Assembly (NCBI GenBank): GCA_035315065.1
Contig: DATFYM010000162.1
Coordinates: 1 to 45,421 of the forward strand
Length of the DNA: 45,421 bases
Reading direction: 5' to 3'
From: DATFYM01 sp035315065
GTDB lineage: Bacteria; Acidobacteriota; Terriglobia; UBA7540
Below are positions 32,266-40,704 of the stretch, one piece after another. Within the stretch, counting starts at the first letter, position 1. The number at the start of each line of letters is the position of its first letter. The position numbers and the translations under genes were made by a program. A model generated the notes under the pieces. That model was not told where the DNA came from, searched no databases, and saw only the letters and a program-made list of their open reading frames with translations.

Positions 32266-32430
32266 CCCCGCAACCCGACGCGGTAGAGTCCGAATAAGCA
32301 AGCGTAAGAGGCTACAATACAGGACGTGGCGGGTTGTTTCTGGTCGCTGGTGGCCCGACGCATTGTGGTTTCGGTAGCGGGAGGTTCGCGAACCGGCTGA
32401 TGTGAGGGTACTCTCGGATGAACGGCTGTT

Positions 32431-33549
32431 CTACGGCTGCTTCTCGGGGGGAATCTCGGTGCCGGTTGGGTAAACCACGATCTCGATGGCGCCCCAGCCA
32501 GCTTCAGGACTCGTCCCACTCTTTTTCCCCAACCCCAGGGTCTTGATCTGTCGATCATCGAAACCGAAGTTTTCGACGAGGTACTCGCGGACCACCAGGG
32601 CGCGGCCCTGTGTCAGCACCAAGTTCTTTCCGGTGTCTCCTTCCATGCTGCTATACGCCACCACCACGGCAAGCCCAAAGTCGTTGTCAGCCAGGAAGTC
32701 GCCGGCAGCGCCTAAAGACTTCTGGTTTTTCAGCCTGGCGTTGTCCACCTTGCCGAAAAGGTCCCTGGCTTGGAACGTGAACGTCTTCAGGGGTGTGCTT
32801 TGGGGCAGGCGTGCGACTGCGTCTTTCGTCAGCTCAGCGGAGTCTTCATAACCACGATTGTTGTAATAACCGCGCAGGAAGAAATTGTGCTTCATTGCTT
32901 CCATATTCTCCTGAAAGTCAGTGACCCCGGCTTGGGCCTGGGCTACCGTGTCACGCATTCCGGTCATCGTTTGGTCAAGGTCGTTGTAGAGTTTCTTGTC
33001 GTTGATCAACGCCCCCACAGTCCCCTGACCTTGGTCGATTTTGGCGCTGATCGAGCTTATGCTCGCCGTGGCCTGAGTGACATTCTTGAGGGCTTCCTGG
33101 CTGCTATCCAGAAGACCGTCGGTCTTCTTCATCAGGTCTGACATTGCAAGTGGAGGGATGCTCGCGATGGTATCACCGTCCTGCACGTTGGCCGCCCCGG
33201 CCGATCCAAACGAGATCGCCATGTACTCGTCGCCCAGCAGACCCTCGGTTTCTATGGAGGCCACGGAGTCCTGCTTGAGGATCTCGTGGGTCGAGCTGTC
33301 GAGGTCCATCACCACCGTGACTTTGTCGCCCGGCTTGCGAGGCAAGTCGATTCTCTGCACGGTCCCGCGGTGAACGCCGCCCACCCGCACGTCGCCGCCC
33401 ACATCCAACCCCACCACGTTAGCGAACTGCGCCTTGAGCCGATACGTGGAGGTGAAGAGGTATTGCTTGTTACCGATGAGGAAGATTCCCACTGCCAAAA
33501 CCGCCAACGTCGCAACGATGAAAGCTCCCAGCCGTGCCGCTCTCGACAT
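32431..33549 (-). CDS. mlaD: MCE/MlaD protein with OmpA-like C-terminus
   Basis: This encodes 372 aa. An N-terminal signal anchor (LGAFIVATLAVLAVGIFLIG) precedes the MCE domain (residues 38-115: VVGLDVGGDVRVGGVHRGTV with LGDEYMAISFG). A long helical region with glycine turns follows (170-240). The C-terminal 100 residues match an OmpA-like peptidoglycan-associating fold (LVLTQGRALVVREYLVENFG, DDRQIKTLGLGKK). It would bind phospholipid in the periplasm for the MlaFE ABC transporter, with the tail possibly anchoring to the wall. It lies 8 bp after mlaF. The OmpA-like tail is unlike the classical MlaD. Confidence 0.88.
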   Translation of the reverse strand: MSRAARLGAFIVATLAVLAVGIFLIGNKQYLFTSTYRLKAQFANVVGLDVGGDVRVGGVHRGTVQRIDLPRKPGDKVTVVMDLDSSTHEILKQDSVASIETEGLLGDEYMAISFGSAGAANVQDGDTIASIPPLAMSDLMKKTDGLLDSSQEALKNVTQATASISSISAKIDQGQGTVGALINDKKLYNDLDQTMTGMRDTVAQAQAGVTDFQENMEAMKHNFFLRGYYNNRGYEDSAELTKDAVARLPQSTPLKTFTFQARDLFGKVDNARLKNQKSLGAAGDFLADNDFGLAVVVAYSSMEGDTGKNLVLTQGRALVVREYLVENFGFDDRQIKTLGLGKKSGTSPEAGWGAIEIVVYPTGTEIPPEKQP

Positions 33550-33557
33550 ATGTCCTC

Positions 33558-34370
33558 CTACGCGTCCCGCCTCATAAAATCTTCCACAAACTCGAGGCGA
33601 CTCTTTTCAAGGTCCTCGAAGCTGCCTTCGATCACTATGTCGCCTCCGTTGAGCAGTGCCAGCCGATCGGCAATGGTCTTGGCGCTTTGCAGATCGTGAG
33701 TGACCACGATGGATGCCATGTGGTGTTCTCTTTGCAGCTTGAGAATCAGCTCATCAATCTCGGCGGAGGTAATGGGATCCAATCCTGCGGTGGGTTCATC
33801 CAGCAGCAGGATGTCGGGATCGAGAGCTAGAGCGCGCGCCAGCCCCACGCGCTTCTGCATGCCGCCGGAAATATCGGAAGGCATTTTCCCGAGATCGCCT
33901 TCCATTCCCACACTCTTCAGCAATTCCTTGACTCGATCCCGCCGCTCGGACTCCGGCATTTTTGTATTGTGCTTCAGTGGGAAGGCCACATTCTCCTCCA
34001 CTGTTAGCGAGTCGTAGAGGGCGGCCTGCTGGAACAAGAACCCCATCTTTCTCCTGATTTCGTTGAGCTGGTCGAGATTGAGACGGGTAATCTCCTGCCC
34101 GTGAATGCTCACCGAACCCGAGTCCGGTTTCTGCAGCCCGATGATGATCTTCAATAAGACGCTCTTGCCGGTGCCGCTGCGGCCGAGCACTGCCAGGGTT
34201 TCACCGCGGGCGACAGCCAAGTCAATCCCGTTCAAGACCCTATGAGTGCCGAAGGCCTTGCGCAGACCTCGGAGGACCACGGGCGGTTCGCTATTCGGTT
34301 CCTTAACGTTTTCAATCACGATGCTGCGGTCCCTTTCGGTATCCCCGTACGAGCGCCTAATGCTATACAT
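33558..34370 (-). CDS. mlaF: ABC transporter ATPase MlaF
   Basis: This encodes 270 aa. Walker A is GRSGTGKSVLLK, the Q-loop is in FLFQQAALYDSLTVEENVAF, the signature is SGGMQKRVGLARA, Walker B is ILLLDEPTAGLDP, and the switch histidine is in VVTHD. The FPL..N..M-type segment after the Q-loop is typical of the MlaF/Mkl subfamily that energises MCE transporters. The first 17 codons are doubtful; GTG at 34319 is an alternative start. The mlaE permease is not directly adjacent but lies 1.2 kb upstream beyond a PRC-barrel gene. Confidence 0.93.
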   Translation of the reverse strand: MYSIRRSYGDTERDRSIVIENVKEPNSEPPVVLRGLRKAFGTHRVLNGIDLAVARGETLAVLGRSGTGKSVLLKIIIGLQKPDSGSVSIHGQEITRLNLDQLNEIRRKMGFLFQQAALYDSLTVEENVAFPLKHNTKMPESERRDRVKELLKSVGMEGDLGKMPSDISGGMQKRVGLARALALDPDILLLDEPTAGLDPITSAEIDELILKLQREHHMASIVVTHDLQSAKTIADRLALLNGGDIVIEGSFEDLEKSRLEFVEDFMRRDA

Positions 34371-34403
34371 TTCACAAATAGAGCAGAATTGGAATTATTG
34401 AAG

Positions 34404-34420
34404 CTTGCCTGTTCGGCAAG
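34404..34420 (-). terminator. 6-bp hairpin between the PRC-barrel gene and mlaF
   Basis: CTTGCC and GGCAAG flank a 5-nt loop. On the minus strand the stem is followed by CTTCAATAATTCC, with no T-run. It might attenuate read-through into mlaF. Confidence 0.3.
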
Positions 34421-34542
34421 GGGCGGGGTTTCCGTCACCCGCTCCGATGATGGACCCAATTCGGGCTCGATTCGGAGCCGATCTTTGATTGCCTGCGCAG
34501 TTAGCGCATACACATACGGAATACCCCGCCATTGTCCAGACT

Positions 34543-34923
34543 CTAGGTCCAATAGGGCTTGGCGCCGTAATAGGCGGAGACCTCGGCCCCCCAGGCGTGG
34601 TCAGCCATGTCCGGCCAGTGAGCTTTGTCGAAACCGGGAGCGTGCTCGAGCAATTGTTTATCGACGTCCAGGACGAACTGCTTTTCGCCGGTGTCTACCG
34701 TAAGGGCAGTCCAGGGGATGGCAAACAATTTATCACCCATACCCAGGAACCCCCCGAACGAAAGAACCGCGTAAGCGACTCGGCCCTTCTCCACGTCGAT
34801 CATCAAATGTTCGACTGTTCCGAGATCCTCTTTTTGACGGTTCACGACCTTATCGCCGGTAAGCGTGTCTGCCGCCATAACACTCTGCATAAACCTTCCT
34901 TTGGCGTCTCGCGTTTGTGGCAT
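34543..34923 (-). CDS. PRC-barrel domain protein
   Basis: This encodes 126 aa. The PRC-barrel motif spans residues 15-85: AADTLTGDKVVNRQKEDLGT, VEHLMIDVEKGRVAYAVLSF, GDKLFAIPWTALTVD. The C-terminal 35 residues (FDKAHWPDMADHAWGAEVSA) form the tail often seen in stress-related stand-alone PRC proteins. It has no signal peptide. It sits between mlaE and mlaF, behind copy 4 of the direct-repeat promoter. Confidence 0.9.
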   Translation of the reverse strand: MPQTRDAKGRFMQSVMAADTLTGDKVVNRQKEDLGTVEHLMIDVEKGRVAYAVLSFGGFLGMGDKLFAIPWTALTVDTGEKQFVLDVDKQLLEHAPGFDKAHWPDMADHAWGAEVSAYYGAKPYWT

Positions 34924-35531
34924 GATGTCTCCTTCTTTCAGATTGGGAATTCGGTTAGTGGTATGAGCTTCGCGCCGGGAAGGTAAGAGCGGGAATCGCC
35001 GATTGCTACGTGGGTTGCCTCAGCCGCGCCAAAATTCCCCTACCCGCTCGAAACTCGTTGCCTTTCTTGCTGGTGGCCGGTGCGTCGTCTCTTGCTGCGG
35101 GCGCAGCCGCGCCGAACTTCACACTCCATGAGATCGGCCCTGACGTCCGGGCTGCAATCGCCAGCGGAGGCAAGGCCGGAGCCGACGAAGCGTGGCCGTC
35201 CTCGTCGGTACCTTCGAAGATCCGAGCGCCGCCGAAGAGCTGCTGGCGGCGATGCGCAACCATGCACCATTCCCTTATACGGTCAGGCTGACGCAATGTC
35301 TGTATAGACTTGAACACCTGTTTGGTCAATTGTGCTCATCTCAGCTTGTGGAACAAGTGGGGCGCCCGCGACCTCCGCGATGGTTCGGCGTTGCGCAGGC
35401 GGAAAGTTCTCAAAAGGAATAAATCTCCACTCGCCCCGTTGGGGGAGAGGTGCTGGGGTGAGGGGGTCAACCGCAAGAGATCGCGGAATGGCTCATCGTA
35501 ATTATGAAGAACCACGACTAAAAAGAACCCT
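34924..35531. other. 608-bp stretch between PRC gene and mlaE, with promoter copy 4 and a possible gene fragment
   Basis: No intact gene was seen. On the plus strand codons from 35192 read AVLVGTFEDPSAAEELLAAM, which looks like a fragment of a small stress-protein domain. The frame then runs through the promoter copy and ends, so it can at most be a remnant. The region separates mlaE from mlaFD. Confidence 0.45.
35274..35339 (-). promoter_or_regulatory. direct-repeat promoter, copy 4
   Basis: Read leftwards: TGAGC, 5, TGACC, 7, TGTTC, then a degenerate fourth half-site, CAGAC (35298-35302), an 18-bp spacer, TATAAG (35274-35279). The next leftward gene is the PRC-barrel gene, about 345 nt from the predicted start, then mlaF and mlaD. 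Confidence 0.65.
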
Positions 35532-36383
35532 TCATGGGAAAAACACCACGATCAGTTTCACCAGGATCACGTCGGCCAGAATCACAAACAGCGACGACAA
35601 CACCACCGAACTCGTCGCCGAGCGCCCGACGCCTTCGGTACCGCCTTCGGTCCGCATGCCCTGAAAGCACGCGACCATCCCGATAATCAAGCCGAACACG
35701 GCGGTCTTGAAGGTTGGCGGCAGAAAATCGTTGAAGCTGAAATAGCTGAAGCCGCTATGGATGAACTGCTGGAAGGAGATTGGCTCAGCCAAGGCGGCAG
35801 CGACCCAACCCATGATCACACCGCAGAAATCGGCGGCGAGGGTCAGGAGTGGCAGTACCAGGATGCAAGCCAGAACGCGGGTTGCGGCCAGCAGCTTGTA
35901 GGGATTTACCGCTGACGCCTCCATGGCATCGATCTGCTCTGTGACCTTCATCGATCCCAACTCAGCGCCGATTCCAGCTCCCGCTCGGCCGCACACGACT
36001 AAGCCGGTGATGACGGGACCCATCTCGTGAATGATCGAGAACACGACGGCGGCGGGAAGCAATGACTTGGCTCCGAATCGAACCAGGCTATCGCGGGTTT
36101 CCAGGGAGAGGACAGTGCCGATGGCGGCCCCGGCCAAAGCAACCAGCGGAAGCGATTTCGATCCGATCTCGTCGACTTGCCGGACAAGCTCGCGGAATTC
36201 AAACGGCGGTGTCACTGCGGCCCGCATCACTTGCCAGGAGAAAAGGCCCAGTTCGCCGAACCATTCGAAAAACCCATTGATCAGAGCCTTGGCGGAACTC
36301 AGCGTGGAGGACCGAGGCAGAGCCTGCGGCCTTAGAACCAAGCCCAGTTCCCGACCTTTCTCCCCGTCGGCAGCAACTTTCAT
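35532..36383 (-). CDS. mlaE: ABC transporter permease MlaE
   Basis: This encodes 283 aa. It has five hydrophobic segments and the MlaE/DUF140 core: HEMGPVITGLVVCGRAGAGI, then AELGSMKVTEQIDAMEASAV and NPYKLLAATRVLACILVLPL. The C-terminal helix has FGLIIGMVACFQGM followed by GVGRSATSSVVLS, also conserved. It should pair with MlaF at 33558-34370. It is preceded by the HEAT-repeat gene 92 bp upstream on the same strand. Confidence 0.93.
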   Translation of the reverse strand: MKVAADGEKGRELGLVLRPQALPRSSTLSSAKALINGFFEWFGELGLFSWQVMRAAVTPPFEFRELVRQVDEIGSKSLPLVALAGAAIGTVLSLETRDSLVRFGAKSLLPAAVVFSIIHEMGPVITGLVVCGRAGAGIGAELGSMKVTEQIDAMEASAVNPYKLLAATRVLACILVLPLLTLAADFCGVIMGWVAAALAEPISFQQFIHSGFSYFSFNDFLPPTFKTAVFGLIIGMVACFQGMRTEGGTEGVGRSATSSVVLSSLFVILADVILVKLIVVFFP

Positions 36384-36475
36384 AAAATTCCGTGTCGCGC
36401 TGATCTGGCCGCAAAGCGCGAATCTTTACTTTAGGCTCGGCGGTGAATTGTCTGCATAGCAGCCGTAATACACGG

Positions 36476-37321
36476 TCACTGAGTCGTGCCGCCTCGCCTC
36501 GCCGGCCGCTCCTTGGTTCGCCGCTGCAGCCTGATGTAGGCGGCGGCGGCGCGTAAGCGAACTGAATCCTTCTTGTCGTCCAGCAGGGTCACCAAGTCCT
36601 GCCGGAATTGCGGGTAGGGATGCGTCGCGACCAGGTGAACGGCCGCAGCGCGCACTGACCACTCCTTGTCCGACAATGCTGATCCAACCGCATCCGTCAG
36701 AGCCGGATCATGCGTGTTTCCGATCAGCAGCAGAGAGGCGGCGCGGGCCGAAGAATCAGGGTCCGACAAGATGCCTTGCGCCGAAGATAGTCCGAACCCG
36801 AGACCGGGCACGGGAGCAAAACCTGCGGCCCCGATGGCGACGGTGGTGAAAAGCTTGGTGGGAGTGTGCAACAAGCGCAAGGCGCTGCGTTTCTCTTTGC
36901 TGAGATAGCTTGAAGATGCCTTAGACTCTCCGGCAACTACCGCGAGAAGAAACTGCACTCCATCCGGGTCGTGGAGCTGGTAAAGCACCTTGGCGGCGGC
37001 GAAGTCAACTTCGGGAACGGGATCCTTCAAGGCTTTCTTCAAGAGAGGAATGGTACTGTTGTCCTTGAAGTCGCCCAGGGTGGTAACCACCGCAATCCGG
37101 ACGGAAACGTCGTGGTCATCGAGCATCGGGGCGAGAGATTGAAGCGGTTTGTCTTTCAGCCCCACCAGGCTCAGGGCCTCTGCCGCGCCTTTGCGAACGT
37201 CCGGATTCCTGTCTTGCGCGGCCTCGTCCAGCATGCGCCGGCACTTTGGGACGGTATCGGAGGGTTTGGTCTGCCCCAGCGCGAGCGTCGTGGTCAGCAC
37301 CATCAGTGCCCACATCCGCAT
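36476..37321 (-). CDS. secreted HEAT-repeat protein
   Basis: This encodes 281 aa. The ATG at 37321 follows AAAAGGAGTTC and opens a signal peptide (RMWALMVLTTTLALGQ). At least five HEAT-like helical repeats are visible: NPDVRKGAAEALSLVG, HDVSVRIAVVTTLGDF, VPEVDFAAAKVLYQL, SSARAASLLLIGN and KEWSVRAAAVHLVATH. A Gly/Pro-rich break lies near residue 180. HEAT repeats mediate protein binding. Its place before mlaE suggests a periplasmic accessory of the lipid transporter, but that is inference. Confidence 0.85.
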   Translation of the reverse strand: MRMWALMVLTTTLALGQTKPSDTVPKCRRMLDEAAQDRNPDVRKGAAEALSLVGLKDKPLQSLAPMLDDHDVSVRIAVVTTLGDFKDNSTIPLLKKALKDPVPEVDFAAAKVLYQLHDPDGVQFLLAVVAGESKASSSYLSKEKRSALRLLHTPTKLFTTVAIGAAGFAPVPGLGFGLSSAQGILSDPDSSARAASLLLIGNTHDPALTDAVGSALSDKEWSVRAAAVHLVATHPYPQFRQDLVTLLDDKKDSVRLRAAAAYIRLQRRTKERPARRGGTTQ

Positions 37322-37535
37322 GGCTATGAACTCCTTTTCGGCCGCCGCCCCCGGCGGCAAACGGTAGTGTGGTTGACGTTCAGCCCCGGCTCGGCCATGA
37401 GTTCTCGAGGCCGCGATAGCTGGGGGAAAACCGCGGGTACCGAGTCATCCAAGGGACGCCGGCCCGACCTCACATGGAGGTTGTCTACCCGCGGAGGGGG
37501 GGTGGGGTAGCCAAGTCGGGCCAGCGCCGTTTGGA

Positions 37536-37601
37536 ATTTTCTCCGTGCTTCCTTTCACCGTCTGTTCCATTTTGCTCACTACCGTGTTCAAAATGGCACA
37601 T
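37536..37601 (-). promoter_or_regulatory. direct-repeat promoter, copy 5 (degenerate)
   Basis: Read leftwards: TGTGC, 5, TGAAC, 7, TGAGC, 5, GGAAC overlapping CAGAC (37560-37564). The 18-bp spacing then falls on GAAAAT, a poor -10. The half-site spacing is exactly kept. It lies 238 bp before the HEAT gene and 46 bp after the crp1 stop. Confidence 0.55.
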
Positions 37602-37646
37602 TGCCTGCGACCGTGGGCAAAGCGTCCCGAGGGTTCGGCATCAAGG

Positions 37647-38339
37647 CTAGTCGCGCAGGAGCACGGTGAGGAGGCCACTATTCACCGTCAATCCGCTGCC
37701 GTTGCGGTAGTCGACAAAGCCAAGGTCCTTGAACTTATTCATGAAATGGCTCACCCGCGCCCGGGTTACGCCGACCATCCGTGCCAGGCTTTCCTGATTG
37801 ATGCCTGGCGTTACCGTCTCAGCTCGACCTTCCTTGCCGAAATGCGCCAGGAGTAAGAGAATCCGGGCCAGGCGCTTCTCGCTGGAGTTGAAAAGCTGGT
37901 CCACGAGGTCCGCTTCGTACCGGATGTTTCGCGAAAGCAGATGGGTGACGAACAATTCCGAGATGTCCTGCCGCTCGTGGAGCATGCGCGTCATCAACGG
38001 CTTCTCAATCCGGGCCAGGCTGCAATCAGTGGTCGTGGTAGCCGAAGCGATGCGCAACGGCTGACCGGCGAGGCACCCCTCGCCCAAGAACTCACCGGCG
38101 CCCAGGTTGGCGACGATCGCTTCCTTGCCTTGCTGGGATGTAACCGTCAGCCTGACCTTGCCTCGGCGAAGGAAAAACACGGCGTCCGACGGTTCTCCTT
38201 GCCGGAAGACGCTGCGGTTCGCGCCGTATTCCACCACGGTCTTTGCGCCGGCAAAGCCAACCAGGAGGGCTTCCCAATCGACAGGCTGCGTTTTCTTATT
38301 GGCCGTAATAACTTGCGGTTGGACTTTCTTATTCACCAT
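37647..38339 (-). CDS. Crp/Fnr-family regulator 1
   Basis: This encodes 230 aa. The cNMP-binding-type beta-roll spans residues 30-140 (GANRSVFRQGEPSDAVFFLR and EAIVANLGAGEFLGEGCLAG). A long dimer helix follows (residues 115-165, with LFNSSEKRLARILLLLAHFG), then a winged helix (NQESLARMVGVTRARVSHFM, recognition helix). No Cys cluster for FeS is present. It resembles regulators 2 and 4 (about 70-75 percent by eye) and starts 51 bp downstream of promoter copy 6. The effector is unknown. Confidence 0.94.
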   Translation of the reverse strand: MVNKKVQPQVITANKKTQPVDWEALLVGFAGAKTVVEYGANRSVFRQGEPSDAVFFLRRGKVRLTVTSQQGKEAIVANLGAGEFLGEGCLAGQPLRIASATTTTDCSLARIEKPLMTRMLHERQDISELFVTHLLSRNIRYEADLVDQLFNSSEKRLARILLLLAHFGKEGRAETVTPGINQESLARMVGVTRARVSHFMNKFKDLGFVDYRNGSGLTVNSGLLTVLLRD

Positions 38340-38364
38340 AGCAGGCGTACGCTCCCCACTGTTA

Positions 38365-38431
38365 TGATTACCAAAGACTTGAACCGCGTGTCAGTCCAAT
38401 ACGGCTCACCCGTATGGTCAAAACTGCTCAT
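38365..38431 (-). promoter_or_regulatory. direct-repeat promoter, copy 6
   Basis: Read leftwards: TGAGC, 5, TGACC, 7, TGAGC, 5, TGGAC overlapping CTGAC (38390-38394), a 19-bp spacer, TAATCA (38365-38370). It lies directly ahead of crp1 (start 38339), with GGGGAG as ribosome site between. Confidence 0.7.
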
Positions 38432-38618
38432 CTAGACAATGGGGGAACTACGGTGCGGGACCGGGGTGGAAATTGCCGATTGCCGATTGCCGATTGTGAA
38501 AAGAAGACGAAAGGCAAATCCGGCTTTCTAATCGGCAATCGTCATTCTTTATCGGTGGCGGTAGCGGACCCAGATTGCGTAGGCACCGACTTGGAGGTAA
38601 ACCAAGGGGGACAGGGCA

Positions 38619-38669
38619 CTAGTCGCGCAGGATCACGCTGAGAAGGCCGCTATTCACCGTCAACGCGCC
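38619..38669 (-). pseudogene. 3' remnant of a crp gene
   Basis: The last 16 codons of regulator-2/4-type crp genes (ALTVNSGLLSVILRD and stop) are present and nearly identical in DNA to 41868-41918. The match ends abruptly after CAACGCGCC. The intergenic DNA to its left (38432-38618) also resembles the DNA between crp4 and promoter copy 8. The rest of the gene has been lost or replaced by the glycosyltransferase fragment. Confidence 0.8.
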
Positions 38670-38694
38670 GACCCCGCCTATGTGTTAAACAACA

Positions 38695-39252
38695 CTAGTG
38701 GTAACCGAGCAGGTGCAGGAACAGGGTGAGATAGCGCCGAAGGTTGCGGGTGATCAGGAAGTGTTCGCGGACGTGCTGGTGGCCCTGAGCGCCCAGCCTG
38801 GCGGCAAGATCAGGATGGGAGAGAAGGAAACGAACCTGGTATGCTGTGCCTTCCACGGAGTGCGCCAGCATGCCGGTGTGCTTGTGGATCACCTGAGTGG
38901 GGATGCCCCCCACGGCGGAAGCGACCACGGGCTTGCTTTTCCATAAGGCCTCCGCCACGGTCAATCCAAAGCCCTCGCGCAAGCTCTTTTGGATCACAAT
39001 CGTGGAGCCGCGCTGCAAGGCGTTAATTTCGAGGGGGCTCCAGGGCGGAAGCTCCAAGACATGAATGTCCGGATCCGGGCCGGCGACATCGCGGACCTCC
39101 TCCAACACTTGCGCTCCCTCTGGGTCGTCCGTTGCGCCACCTCCCGCCAGCACAAGCTGACAATCGAAATAGCGTTTGGCGATTTGATATGCGCGAATCA
39201 CTCCGATCGGATCCTTCTGATACACTACTCCATCCTCGTTAACGATGAACAT
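38695..39252 (-). pseudogene. C-terminal half of a GT4 glycosyltransferase (trehalose-synthase type)
   Basis: This encodes 185 codons. It carries the GT-B C-terminal domain: KDPIGVIRAYQIAKRYFDCQ, LVLAGGGATDDPEGAQVLEE, NALQRGSTIVIQKSLREGFG (the E-x7-E region follows with LTVAEALWKSKP), VVASAVGGIPTQVIHKHTGM. The N-terminal nucleotide-fold half is absent. The first ten codons from ATG 39252 do not fit the family, so the frame begins at a junction. It has no ribosome site and is unlikely to be functional. Confidence 0.8.
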
Positions 39253-39263
39253 AACGGCCTTGA

Positions 39264-39467
39264 TTAATGATGCCCGCCACCGCCGCCATGGGATGCTCCG
39301 GCGCCACCGCGCGCCCCTCCCCCACCGCCGCCACGCGCTGCTCCGCCACCGACGCTGGCCTTTCCCCGTGACGAATAGCTCTTTGCCTGTCCGCCCTTCT
39401 CGATGCCGCTGAAGGCGCCACGGTCCAAGCCACCCGATATCCCTTGTACTCCCGCTGCTCTTTCCAT
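39264..39467 (-). pseudogene. glycine-rich C-terminal fragment (DUF3300-like tail)
   Basis: The leftward frame ends with AFSGIEKGGQAKSYSSRGKA, then runs of ARGGGGGGARGG and a His-His end. This resembles the C-terminal tail of DUF3300 proteins, whose large N-terminal domain is missing. The fragment lies immediately after promoter copy 7. Confidence 0.5.
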
Positions 39468-39508
39468 GGCAGCGCAGAATTGCTCACCTGTCTGGTCAAA
39501 GTGATCAT
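39443..39508 (-). promoter_or_regulatory. direct-repeat promoter, copy 7
   Basis: Read leftwards: TGATC, 4, TGACC, 7, TGAGC, 5, TGCGC overlapping CTGCC (39468-39472), a 19-bp spacer, TACAAG (39443-39448). It lies 64 bp after the crp2 stop and faces the glycine-rich fragment. Confidence 0.6.
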
Positions 39509-39571
39509 CCGGTTTATGACGGGGAACTAGAGTCTGGACCGGGGTGATTACCGGGGGCTTCGGTATCGAGG

Positions 39572-40297
39572 CTAGTCGCGCAGGATCACGCTGAGAAGGC
39601 CGCTATTCACCGTCAACGCGCCGCCGCCGTCGTAGTCGACAAAGCCCAGCTCCCTGAACTTATTCATGAAATGACTCACCCGCGAACGGGTGGTGCCGAC
39701 CATTTGGGCCAGACTCTCCTGATTAATGCTGGGAAGGATAGTTTCGGCTCTACTTTCCTTGCCAAAATGAGCCAGGAGTAAGAGAATCCGCGCCAGACGT
39801 TTCTCGCTCGAGTTGAAAAGCTGGTCGACGAGGTCCTCCTCGTATCGGATGTTGCGCGAAAGCAGATGGGTAACGAACAATTCCGAGACGCCGTGCTGTT
39901 CGTGGAGCATGCACGCCATCTGCGGCTTCTCAATCCTGGCCAGGCTGCAATCGGTGATCGCCACCGCCGCCGACACTCGCAACGGCTGACCGGCGAGGCA
40001 CCCGTCCCCGAAGAACTCGTTGGCGCCCAGAATGGCGACGATTGCTTCCTTGCCCTGCTTGGAGGTGACGGCGAGCTTCACCTTGCCGCGGCGGAGGTAG
40101 AACACCGCGTCCGCAGGCTCTCCTTGGCTGTAGATGGTACGGTTCGCGCCATATTCGATAATCGTCTTCCCCCTCGGAATGACGGCCAGCAACGATTCCC
40201 AATCGACGGGCGGGCTTTTCTGATTCGCCGTAACCACTGTAGCCTGGCCTTTCCCCTCGGTCCTGACGACTTTAGGCTGACTCTTCTCCACCACCAT
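39572..40297 (-). CDS. Crp/Fnr-family regulator 2
   Basis: This encodes 241 aa. It has the same layout as regulator 1: beta-roll (GANRTIYSQGEPADAVFYLR), dimer helix and winged helix (NQESLAQMVGTTRSRVSHFM). It is almost identical to regulator 4 from residue 25 to the end but has an 11-residue insert near the N-terminus (VRTEGKGQATV). The recognition helices of regulators 2 and 4 are the same, so both should bind the same DNA sites. The ATG at 40297 follows GCAGAGAGGCC. Confidence 0.94.
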   Translation of the reverse strand: MVVEKSQPKVVRTEGKGQATVVTANQKSPPVDWESLLAVIPRGKTIIEYGANRTIYSQGEPADAVFYLRRGKVKLAVTSKQGKEAIVAILGANEFFGDGCLAGQPLRVSAAVAITDCSLARIEKPQMACMLHEQHGVSELFVTHLLSRNIRYEEDLVDQLFNSSEKRLARILLLLAHFGKESRAETILPSINQESLAQMVGTTRSRVSHFMNKFRELGFVDYDGGGALTVNSGLLSVILRD

Positions 40298-40533
40298 ATC
40301 GGCCTCTCTGCAATGAATCCTCCGGAGGGTTCAGTAAGAGAAAACGGCTTCACTTCATTTCATGCTGAATCATGATCCAGATGATAGCCTTCGGGGAAGG
40401 TTCTGTCTGTAGGCCATCGAACACTGACTGGAGTACGCCCGAGGATCTGCCTCGACAGTTTTCCCATCTCCTGTGGCGACCGCAAGAGGCACCAAACCTG
40501 CATTCAGAGAACAGGCAAACTCGAGCTGTTTAC

Positions 40534-40704
40534 TCAGGATCGTGAAGGGTGGATTCGTGTGGCGAGGCTAGGAAATTCCGGCGGGGGACGGATTGCGCGG
40601 TATTCGCTGTCGGAAATCGACAGAAGGACCTTCTTGCTTACAGGCCTCGCGGCAGCATTCACCTTTCCGCCCGGCGAGTGCGCGGCTTGAAAGTCTTTCC
40701 TTGA
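40534..40704 (-). pseudogene. N-terminal remnant of a second-type crp gene
   Basis: The frame ASRKDFQAAHSPGGKVNAAA, then RPVSKKVLLSISDSEYRAIR and PPPEFPS matches the first 40 residues of the gene starting at 41453 (KEDFQIARSGERTNAAGKPV, SNKVLLSIPDSEYFAIR). It then degenerates. The 3' end of the intact gene runs into this remnant in another frame. Confidence 0.75.

Larger units (their letters stand above)
31770..32430. other. 661-bp intergenic stretch carrying promoter copies 2 and 3
   Basis: No gene was seen. It holds two direct-repeat promoters 220 bp apart, both facing the gene at 31769. The remainder shows nothing recognisable. Confidence 0.55.

Noticed and set aside
35006..35329. Leftward 107-codon frame beneath promoter copy 4
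   Set aside because: The frame crosses the promoter, lacks a ribosome site and reads as random Arg/Ala-rich sequence.
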